This document shows, piece by piece, positions 43,993 to 49,660 of a stretch of DNA of 49,660 nt. The position numbers were made by a program, and so were the translations under genes. Under the pieces are notes generated by a model. That model saw nothing but the letters and a program-made list of their open reading frames with translations, did no database searches and was not told the DNA's origin. This DNA is from Arenimonas sp. SCN 70-307 (GTDB taxonomy: Bacteria; Pseudomonadota; Gammaproteobacteria; Xanthomonadales; Xanthomonadaceae). Every line of letters begins with the position of its first letter. Positions within the stretch are counted from its first letter, which is position 1. Location of the stretch: contig NZ_MEDO01000020.1 of assembly GCF_001724815.1 (NCBI RefSeq), positions 1 to 49,660 on the forward strand, read 5' to 3'.

Positions 43993-44361
43993 TCAGATCA
44001 CTTCGGGAGCGAGCGACACGATCTTCATGAACTTCTCCGAACGAAGCTCACGGGTCACGGGCCCGAAGATGCGGGTGCCGATCGGCTCCTGCTTGTTGTT
44101 GAGCAGGACGGCCGCGTTGCCGTCGAAGCGGATCAGCGAGCCATCCGGGCGACGGACGCCCGAGCGGGTGCGGACCACGACGGCGTCGTAGACCTCGCCC
44201 TTCTTGACCTTGCCGCGCGGGATCGCGTCCTTGACGGTGACCTTGATGATGTCGCCGATGTGGGCGTAACGGCGCTTGGAGCCGCCCAGCACCTTGATGC
44301 ACATCATTTCCTTGGCGCCGGAGTTGTCGGCGGCCTCGAGGTAGCTCTGTACCTGGATCAT
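43993..44361 (-). CDS. rplN: 50S ribosomal protein L14
   Basis: The 122-residue product begins [20 protein letters not shown] and contains [20 protein letters not shown] and [20 protein letters not shown], all diagnostic of L14, which sits at the subunit interface. It starts the spc part of the block but follows rpsQ after only 13 bases, so read-through from the S10 operon is likely. Confidence 0.98.
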   Translation of the reverse strand: MIQVQSYLEAADNSGAKEMMCIKVLGGSKRRYAHIGDIIKVTVKDAIPRGKVKKGEVYDAVVVRTRSGVRRPDGSLIRFDGNAAVLLNNKQEPIGTRIFGPVTRELRSEKFMKIVSLAPEVI

Positions 44362-44374
44362 TTCCCTGGCCTCC

Positions 44375-44638
44375 TTACTTCACGGCGCGCGTGATGACTT
44401 CCACCACGCGCCAGTTCTTGGACTTCGACAGCGGGCGGCACTCGGCGACGCGGACGACATCGCCTTCGTTGCAGGCGTTGTCCTCGTCGTGGGCGTGCAG
44501 CTTGGTCGAACGCTTGATGTACTTGCCGTACAGGGCGTGCTTGACCTGGCGCTCCACGAGCACGGTGACGGTCTTGTTCATCTTGTTGCTGACGACGCGG
44601 CCTTCGACCGTGCGCAGCTGGTTGGCATTATCGCTCAT
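44375..44638 (-). CDS. rpsQ: 30S ribosomal protein S17
   Basis: The 87-residue OB-fold protein contains [20 protein letters not shown] and [20 protein letters not shown], then [20 protein letters not shown], as in all bacterial S17. It is the last gene of the S10 group and follows rpmC after nine bases. Confidence 0.98.
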   Translation of the reverse strand: MSDNANQLRTVEGRVVSNKMNKTVTVLVERQVKHALYGKYIKRSTKLHAHDEDNACNEGDVVRVAECRPLSKSKNWRVVEVITRAVK

Positions 44639-44647
44639 GGCTCGCCC

Positions 44648-44833
44648 TTACTTCTTCTGGGTCAGCAGGGTCATCGTCTGCGCGATTTCGCGACGGACCC
44701 GCTTGATGTTGTGGGGCTGGCCCAGCTGCCCAGTCGCCTTCTGCATGCGCAGGGCGAACTGTTCCTTGTGCAGGTCCAGCAGGTGGGCCTTCAGCTCGGC
44801 CTCAGACTTCGAACGCAGTTCCTTGAGTTCCAT
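44648..44833 (-). CDS. rpmC: 50S ribosomal protein L29
   Basis: The 61-residue two-helix protein has [20 protein letters not shown] and [20 protein letters not shown], then [14 protein letters not shown], matching L29. It sits near the nascent-peptide exit with L23. Only one base separates it from rplP. Confidence 0.97.
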   Translation of the reverse strand: MELKELRSKSEAELKAHLLDLHKEQFALRMQKATGQLGQPHNIKRVRREIAQTMTLLTQKK

Positions 44834-44834
44834 A

Positions 44835-45248
44835 TCAGCGCACCGTCCGGGTCACGAAAGTGGTGGTGACCGAGAGCTTCGCGGCCGCCAGGCGGAACGC
44901 CTCGCGAGCGGTCGCTTCGTCAACGCCCTCGATCTCGTAAATCATGCGGCCGGGGGCGATCTGGGCCACCCAGTACTCGACGTTGCCCTTACCGGCGCCC
45001 ATTCGGACTTCGATCGGCTTCTTGGTGATCGGCTTGTCCGGGAACACGCGGATCCACATCTTGCCGCCACGCTTGACGTAACGGCTGATCGAACGACGGG
45101 CAGCCTCGATCTGGCGCGCGGTCAGCTGGCCGTGCGAGGTGGCCTTGAGGCCGTACTCACCGAAGCTGACAGCCGAGCCGTTCCAGCTCAGGCCGTCGTT
45201 GCGGCCCTTGAAGACCTTGCGGTACTTGGTTCGCTTGGGTTGCAGCAT
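44835..45248 (-). CDS. rplP: 50S ribosomal protein L16
   Basis: The 137-residue product begins [20 protein letters not shown] and includes [20 protein letters not shown] and [20 protein letters not shown], the L16 signatures near the A-site tRNA elbow. It lies six bases after rpsC. Confidence 0.98.
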   Translation of the reverse strand: MLQPKRTKYRKVFKGRNDGLSWNGSAVSFGEYGLKATSHGQLTARQIEAARRSISRYVKRGGKMWIRVFPDKPITKKPIEVRMGAGKGNVEYWVAQIAPGRMIYEIEGVDEATAREAFRLAAAKLSVTTTFVTRTVR

Positions 45249-45254
45249 GGCGGA

Positions 45255-45956
45255 TTACCTCGCTTCCTTGGCCGGACGGGACGGGCGCTCGCTGCGCTCT
45301 TCCGCCTTTTCCTGGCCGACCTGGCTGAAGTCAAAGACCTCGCCCTTGTAGACCCACACCTTGACGCCGATGATGCCGTAGGTGGTGGACGCCTCGGCGA
45401 AGCCGTAGTCGATGTCGGCGCGGAGGGTGTGCAGGGGCACGCGGCCCTCGCGGTACCACTCCGAACGCGCGATCTCGGCGCCGTTGAGGCGGCCGGCGAC
45501 GTTGACCTTGATGCCCAGGGCACCCAGGCGCATCGCGTTGCCCACGGCGCGCTTCATGGCGCGGCGGAACATGATGCGGCGCTCGAGCTGCTGCGCGATC
45601 GACTCGGCCACCAGCTGGGCGTCGAGCTCCGGCTTGCGGACCTCGGAGACATTGATGTGCGCCGGGACGCCCATGATGTCCGAGACTTCCTTGCGCAGCT
45701 TCTCGATGTCCTCACCGCGCTTGCCGATCACCACGCCCGGGCGGGCCGAGTGGATGGTGACGCGGGCGCTCTTGGAGGGGCGCTCGATCAGGATCTTGGA
45801 GATGCCCGCCTGGGCGAGCTTCTTGCGCAGCATCTCGCGGACCTTCAGGTCCGAGGTGAGGTACTGGGCGTAGTCGCGCTTGTTGGCGAACCACTTGGAA
45901 TTCCAGTCCTTGGCGATGCCGAGGCGGATTCCGGTCGGATGAACTTTGTGACCCAT
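45255..45956 (-). CDS. rpsC: 30S ribosomal protein S3
   Basis: The 233-residue product begins [20 protein letters not shown]. It carries the KH domain with [20 protein letters not shown] (GxxG loop) and the C-terminal S3 domain with [20 protein letters not shown] and [18 protein letters not shown]3 forms the mRNA entry helicase with S4 and S5. The basic tail is of normal length. Confidence 0.98.
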   Translation of the reverse strand: MGHKVHPTGIRLGIAKDWNSKWFANKRDYAQYLTSDLKVREMLRKKLAQAGISKILIERPSKSARVTIHSARPGVVIGKRGEDIEKLRKEVSDIMGVPAHINVSEVRKPELDAQLVAESIAQQLERRIMFRRAMKRAVGNAMRLGALGIKVNVAGRLNGAEIARSEWYREGRVPLHTLRADIDYGFAEASTTYGIIGVKVWVYKGEVFDFSQVGQEKAEERSERPSRPAKEAR

Positions 45957-45972
45957 ATTCGTCGTCCCTGCC

Positions 45973-46308
45973 TTACTTGCCCGAGCCCACGACCACAGTG
46001 ATGTGGCTCGTACGCTTGAGGATGCGGGTGCCGCGGCCCTTGGCGCGGGCCATGAAGCGCTTCAGGACCGGGCCCTCGTCGACCATGACGGTCGCGACCT
46101 TGAGCTCGTCGATGTCAGCGCCGAGGTTGTTTTCGGCGTTGGAAATGGCCGAATACAGGACCTTGCCGATGAGGTGGGCGGCCTTCTTGTCCGAGAACTT
46201 CAGGAGCTCATGGGCGCGCGAGGCGTCCATGCCGCGGATCTGGTCGGCGACCAGGCGGGCCTTCTGCGGAGAGATGCGGGCCGTGCGGAGGATGGCTTTG
46301 GCTTCCAT
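45973..46308 (-). CDS. rplV: 50S ribosomal protein L22
   Basis: The 111-residue product contains [20 protein letters not shown] and the extended beta-hairpin [20 protein letters not shown], which lines the exit tunnel. ATG 46308 was chosen because AGGAG lies seven bases upstream. The ATG two codons earlier is only one base from that site. Confidence 0.97.
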   Translation of the reverse strand: MEAKAILRTARISPQKARLVADQIRGMDASRAHELLKFSDKKAAHLIGKVLYSAISNAENNLGADIDELKVATVMVDEGPVLKRFMARAKGRGTRILKRTSHITVVVGSGK

Positions 46309-46319
46309 AGTCATGCTCC

Positions 46320-46589
46320 TTACTTCGACTTCTTGTCGCCGCCGTGACCCTTGAAGGTCCGGGTGAGGGCGAACTCGCCGAGCTTGTGGCCCACCATGTT
46401 CTCGTTCACGAGCACGGGGATGTGGACCTTGCCGTTGTGGATGGCAATGGTCAGACCCACCATGTCGGGCGAGATCATGGAACGACGCGACCAGGTCTTG
46501 ATCGGCTTCTTGCTGCTGCCCTGCGCGGCCTCCACCTTCTTGACGAGGTGGTGGTCGATGAAGGGACCCTTCTTAAGAGAACGTGCCAT
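46320..46589 (-). CDS. rpsS: 30S ribosomal protein S19
   Basis: The 89-residue product begins [20 protein letters not shown] and includes [20 protein letters not shown] and [20 protein letters not shown], the universal S19 signatures of the head of the 30S subunit. It follows rplB after six bases. Confidence 0.98.
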   Translation of the reverse strand: MARSLKKGPFIDHHLVKKVEAAQGSSKKPIKTWSRRSMISPDMVGLTIAIHNGKVHIPVLVNENMVGHKLGEFALTRTFKGHGGDKKSK

Positions 46590-46595
46590 GGCCTA

Positions 46596-47423
46596 TCAAC
46601 CCCTGCGATCGCGCACGATGAACTTCTGGGTGCGCTTGTTCTTGCGCGTCTTGTAACCCTTCGACGGCGTGCCCCACGGGGACACCGGATGCGGGTTACC
46701 CTGGCCCGAGCGGCCCTCGCCACCACCGTGCGGGTGGTCGACCGGGTTCATGGCGGCGCCACGCACGGTCGGCTTGATGCCGCGCCAGCGCTTCGCGCCC
46801 GCCTTGCCCAGCTTCTCGAGGTTGTGCTCGACATTGCCGACTTCGCCGATGGTGGCGCGGCAGTCGGCCGGCACCTTGCGCATCTCGCCGGAGCGGAGGC
46901 GCAGGGTGGCGTAGCCGCCGTCGCGGGAGATCAGCTGGGCGCCGGCGCCAGCGGCGCGGGCCAGCTGGGCACCCTTGCCCGGCTTCATCTCGATGCAATG
47001 CACGGTCGAACCCACCGGCATGTTGCGCAGCGGCAGGCTGTTGCCGGTCTTGATCGGCGCGTCCTTGCCGGCGATCACCTGGTCGCCCTGGGCCAGGCCC
47101 TTGGGAGCGATGATGTAACGGCGCTCACCGTCGGCATAGCACAGCAGCGCGATGTGCGCGGTGCGGTTCGGATCGTACTCCACGCGCTCGACGCGGGCCG
47201 GGATGCCCTCCTTGTCGCGCTTGAAGTCGATGATGCGGTAATGCTGCTTGTGGCCACCGCCGATGTGGCGGGTGGTGATGCGGCCGTAGTTGTTGCGGCC
47301 GCCGCTCTTGCTCTTCTTCTCGACCAGCGATTCCAGCGGGCCGCCCTTGTGCAGGCCGGCGGTGGAGACGCGCACCATGGCGCGGCGGCCAGGCGAGGTC
47401 GGCTTGAAAGTCTGTAGTGCCAT
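46596..47423 (-). CDS. rplB: 50S ribosomal protein L2
   Basis: The 275-residue product has the OB-fold RNA-binding part ([20 protein letters not shown]), the SH3-like part, and the C-terminal [20 protein letters not shown]. That last segment carries the conserved histidine near the peptidyl transferase centre. Length agrees with E. coli L2 (273). Confidence 0.98.
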   Translation of the reverse strand: MALQTFKPTSPGRRAMVRVSTAGLHKGGPLESLVEKKSKSGGRNNYGRITTRHIGGGHKQHYRIIDFKRDKEGIPARVERVEYDPNRTAHIALLCYADGERRYIIAPKGLAQGDQVIAGKDAPIKTGNSLPLRNMPVGSTVHCIEMKPGKGAQLARAAGAGAQLISRDGGYATLRLRSGEMRKVPADCRATIGEVGNVEHNLEKLGKAGAKRWRGIKPTVRGAAMNPVDHPHGGGEGRSGQGNPHPVSPWGTPSKGYKTRKNKRTQKFIVRDRRG

Positions 47424-47434
47424 GGGTTCCTACC

Positions 47435-47731
47435 TCAGGCCTTGGCCATCACGTCGATCGACTGGCCTTCGGCCAGGCGAACGTATGCCTTGCGCCAGTC
47501 GCCACGACGGCCGGCGCGGTTGCGGAAGGTCTTCTGCTTGCCCTTCACGTTCACCACGTTGACCGCCTCGACCTTGACGCTGAAAAGCGACTCGACGGCG
47601 GACTTGACGTCGGCCTTCGTCGCGGTCTGCGCAACTTCGAAAACATACTGGTTGCTCTGCTCCTGGATCCGCGCGGTCTTTTCGGACACACGCGGGGCGC
47701 GCAGGACGCCGAGGATCTTGATGTTGCTCAT
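47435..47731 (-). CDS. rplW: 50S ribosomal protein L23
   Basis: The 98-residue product begins [20 protein letters not shown] and includes [20 protein letters not shown] and [21 protein letters not shown]23 is the docking site for trigger factor and SRP at the tunnel exit. ATG 47731 overlaps the rplD stop (ATGA), with GAGGAG eight bases upstream. A GTG three codons earlier was rejected. Confidence 0.97.
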   Translation of the reverse strand: MSNIKILGVLRAPRVSEKTARIQEQSNQYVFEVAQTATKADVKSAVESLFSVKVEAVNVVNVKGKQKTFRNRAGRRGDWRKAYVRLAEGQSIDVMAKA

Positions 47732-48330
47732 GCCAGCCACTCCTCGACCTTCTTGACCGCTTCGGCGGTCATGATCACGTTCTCGGCACCGACCAGGGCG
47801 ACCGGGTCGAGACCCTGCACGTCGCGCACTTCCACGTAGGGAAGGTTGCGGGCGGCCAGGTACAGCGACTCCGAGGCGTCCTCGGTGACGATCAGCGGAC
47901 GGCCAGCGTCCATCTCGGCCAGCTTGGAGATCAGCAGCTTGGTCTTCGGCTCGGCGACGTCGAAGGACTCGACGACCTTGAGGCGACCCTGGCGGTTGAG
48001 CTCCGAGATGATCGCGCAGATGGCGGCGCGGTACATCTTGCGGTTGACCTTCTGGGCGAAGCTGCGCGGCTTGGCGGCGAACGACACGCCACCGCCGACG
48101 AAGATCGGGGCGCGGTAGTCGCCGTGACGCGCACCGCCGCCCTTCTGCTTCTTGAACTTCTTGGTGGTGCCCGAGACTTCCGAGCGGGTCAGCTGGGCCT
48201 TGGTGCCAGAGCGGCCGGCGTTGCGGAACGCAACAACCACCTGGTGCACCAGGTCCTCGCTGAACTCGCGGCCGAAGACGGCGTCGGAAACCGACAGCGC
48301 CTTACCGCTTCCAATAACGGCGAGTTCCAT
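47728..48330 (-). CDS. rplD: 50S ribosomal protein L4
   Basis: The 200-residue product contains the tunnel-loop region [20 protein letters not shown] and [20 protein letters not shown], and a C-terminal globular part with [20 protein letters not shown]. In E. coli L4 also represses the S10 operon by promoting premature termination in the leader. Hairpins in this leader make similar control plausible. Confidence 0.98.
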   Translation of the reverse strand: MELAVIGSGKALSVSDAVFGREFSEDLVHQVVVAFRNAGRSGTKAQLTRSEVSGTTKKFKKQKGGGARHGDYRAPIFVGGGVSFAAKPRSFAQKVNRKMYRAAICAIISELNRQGRLKVVESFDVAEPKTKLLISKLAEMDAGRPLIVTEDASESLYLAARNLPYVEVRDVQGLDPVALVGAENVIMTAEAVKKVEEWLA

Positions 48331-48341
48331 TATCTAACTCC

Positions 48342-48989
48342 TCAACCTTTGCTCGCGGGGCGGACGACCACGTCGCCACCCGGCGCACCCGGGACGGAAC
48401 CCTTCACAGCGATCAGGCCGCGCTCGGCGTCCACCTTGACCACTTCCAGGTTCTGCATGCTCTGGTTCTCGGCACCCATGTGGCCGGCCATCTTCTTGCC
48501 CGGGAACACGCGGCCCGGCGTCTGGCGCTGGCCGATGGAACCCGGCGAGCGGTGCGACAGCGAGTTACCGTGGGTGGCGTCGCCCATGCGGAAGTTGTGG
48601 CGCTTGATCGTGCCCTGGAAGCCCTTGCCCTTGGTCACGCCGGCGACGTCGACCAGCTGGCCGACCGAGAAGATGTCGGCCTTGATCTCGGCGCCGACCT
48701 CGAAGTTGCCGGCATCCTTGTCCTCGATGCGGAACTCCCACAGGCCACGACCGGCCTCGACCTTCGCCTTGGCGAAGTGGCCCGAGAGCGGCTTGTTGAC
48801 CAGGGCGGCGCGCTTGGCGCCGGCGGTGACCTGCACGGCGGTGTAGCCGTCGGTCTCCACGGTCTTGATCTGGGTGATGCGGTTGGGGCTGGCTTCGATC
48901 AGCGTCACCGGGATGGAGCGGCCATCCTCGGTGAAAAGGCGGCTCATGCCAGCCTTGCGGCCCACGATTCCAATGTTTTTGGTCGTCAT
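48342..48989 (-). CDS. rplC: 50S ribosomal protein L3
   Basis: The 215-residue product begins [20 protein letters not shown] and contains the central [20 protein letters not shown] loop reaching the peptidyl transferase centre. That loop keeps the glutamine methylated by PrmB in E. coli L3. [20 protein letters not shown] completes the signature. It follows rpsJ after 10 bases. Confidence 0.98.
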   Translation of the reverse strand: MTTKNIGIVGRKAGMSRLFTEDGRSIPVTLIEASPNRITQIKTVETDGYTAVQVTAGAKRAALVNKPLSGHFAKAKVEAGRGLWEFRIEDKDAGNFEVGAEIKADIFSVGQLVDVAGVTKGKGFQGTIKRHNFRMGDATHGNSLSHRSPGSIGQRQTPGRVFPGKKMAGHMGAENQSMQNLEVVKVDAERGLIAVKGSVPGAPGGDVVVRPASKG

Positions 48990-48999
48990 GGCGGTTGCC

Positions 49000-49311
49000 T
49001 CAGGTCAGCTTGATCTGGACATCGACGCCGGCCGCGAGCTCGAGCTTCATGAGCGCGTCAACGGTCTTGTCATTGGGGTCAACGATGTCCAGCACGCGCT
49101 TGTGGGTGCGGGTCTCGTACTGGTCGCGCGCGTCCTTGTCGACGTGCGGCGACACCAGCACGGTGTAGCGTTCGATCTTGGTCGGCAGCGGGATCGGGCC
49201 GCGCACCTGCGCGCCGGTCCGCTTGGCCGTCTCCACGATTTCGGAAGCCGAGCGATCAATCAGGCGATGATCGTAGGCCTTGAGCCGAATCCGGATCTTC
49301 TGGTCCGCCAT
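49000..49311 (-). CDS. rpsJ: 30S ribosomal protein S10
   Basis: The 103-residue product begins [20 protein letters not shown] and includes [20 protein letters not shown] and [20 protein letters not shown], all diagnostic of S10 (NusE), which also works in transcription antitermination. ATG 49311 gives the exact E. coli length. An open extension upstream corresponds to the leader, not coding sequence. It is the first gene of the S10 operon. Confidence 0.98.
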   Translation of the reverse strand: MADQKIRIRLKAYDHRLIDRSASEIVETAKRTGAQVRGPIPLPTKIERYTVLVSPHVDKDARDQYETRTHKRVLDIVDPNDKTVDALMKLELAAGVDVQIKLT

Positions 49312-49342
49312 GGCGATGTCCTTGAATACGGTAAAGAGCGTC

Positions 49343-49370
49343 GGACCCAGGGGCCTGGGGCCCTGGATCC
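49343..49370 (-). promoter_or_regulatory. Second leader hairpin before rpsJ
   Basis: A 10-bp stem (49343-49352 with 49361-49370, one wobble) with an 8-nt loop lies about 30 bases before the rpsJ ATG. With the upstream hairpin it forms a structured leader that may be a binding site for L4 or another repressor. Confidence 0.6.
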
Positions 49371-49374
49371 CGTT

Positions 49375-49409
49375 GAAAACAAACTCGGCGGACCAGTTCT
49401 GGTCCACCG
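49375..49409 (-). terminator. Candidate attenuator in the S10 operon leader
   Basis: A 10-bp stem (49386-49395 with 49400-49409, one wobble) with a GAAC loop is followed on the minus strand by AGTTTGTTTTC. It lies just downstream of the S10 promoter, so it looks like an intrinsic terminator used as an attenuator, as known for the E. coli S10 leader. The sequence itself is not assumed homologous. Confidence 0.65.
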
Positions 49410-49417
49410 AGCCAAAA

Positions 49418-49447
49418 AGTATAGCTTGTGTTAAACCGGCCTGTCAA
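49418..49447 (-). promoter_or_regulatory. Sigma-70 promoter of the S10 operon
   Basis: A perfect -35 box TTGACA (49442-49447) and -10 box TATACT (49418-49423) are separated by 18 bases. The predicted start leaves a leader of about 100 bases before rpsJ. This is the best promoter match in the window. Confidence 0.8.
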
Positions 49448-49492
49448 ACAGGCGATTTAGACACCAGCTCCGCCCGTCCTGGGCGCGAACAC

Positions 49493-49511
49493 GAGGGGCA
49501 TCCTGCCCCTC
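49493..49511 (-). terminator. Hairpin downstream of tuf
   Basis: A perfect 8-bp stem (49493-49500 with 49504-49511) with a 3-nt loop lies about 50 bases past the tuf stop. GTGTTCG follows on the minus strand, so the T-tract is poor, but position suits a terminator. Confidence 0.5.
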
Positions 49512-49561
49512 ATTTCGTATGTTGGCTGCCCCCTGAGGGGAGCGAGCCGCGAACTATACGC

Positions 49562-49660
<99 letters not shown>

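Noticed and set aside
49312-49407. N-terminal extension of S10 through the leader
   Set aside because: The extension would translate the leader hairpins, and bacterial S10 begins at the MADQKIR ATG at 49311.

Overview
This is a GC-rich gammaproteobacterial chromosome segment. The S10-spc-alpha ribosomal block has the standard order, but rpmJ is missing between secY and rpsM. DAHP synthase is of class II, a TorF-type porin is present, and the methylcitrate cycle genes use the PrpD-type dehydratase. Together these suit the Lysobacterales/Xanthomonadales or a close relative. That placement is inference. No tRNA, rRNA, IS element, prophage or CRISPR array was seen.

Layout. 1-427: a 5'-truncated RHS/YD-repeat fragment abutting the terminator of a TorF-like porin gene (488-1216). 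1420-3400: kbl and an RsuA/RluB-type pseudouridine synthase, convergent. 3513-10133: a tightly packed seven-gene lipid-modification operon made of a fatty-acid desaturase, a flavin amine-oxidase-like protein, DUF1365, a CFA-synthase-type methyltransferase, DUF2878, DUF1295 and a second CFA-like methyltransferase. 10123-11785: a secreted hypothetical protein and an OmpA-family porin with a thrombospondin type-3 linker. 11934-24539: a metabolic stretch with prpD, prpC and prpB scattered among fadH, a cell-wall hydrolase, a tandem Usp protein, a Kef-type antiporter, a NaChBac-like channel, mdh and an aspartate aminotransferase-like gene. 24670-27172: a three-gene envelope operon (secreted protein, M48 protease, lipoprotein). 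27207-35566: ppiB, typA, two secreted proteins (one an S41 peptidase), a lipoprotein amidase, class II DAHP synthase and dsbB. 35690-49660: the ribosomal protein block on the minus strand, from rplQ back to the 3' end of tuf.

How the genes work together. The lipid operon resembles the actinobacterial Rv0449c-Rv0448c-UfaA1-Rv0446c gene set, whose FAD protein and methyltransferase make 10-methyl-branched fatty acids from oleoyl lipids. The desaturase here could supply the unsaturated substrate, so a methyl-branched, cyclopropane or furan fatty acid is a plausible product. The prp genes, fadH and mdh fit propionyl-CoA disposal and unsaturated or odd-chain fatty-acid oxidation.

The ribosomal block has a strong promoter ahead of rpsJ. 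Its leader carries an intrinsic-terminator-like hairpin followed by a second hairpin, which suggests attenuation. Additional hairpins lie inside the spc operon and between secY and rpsM.

Most of the window is conserved housekeeping sequence. The most system-like part is the 3.5-10.1 kb lipid operon.
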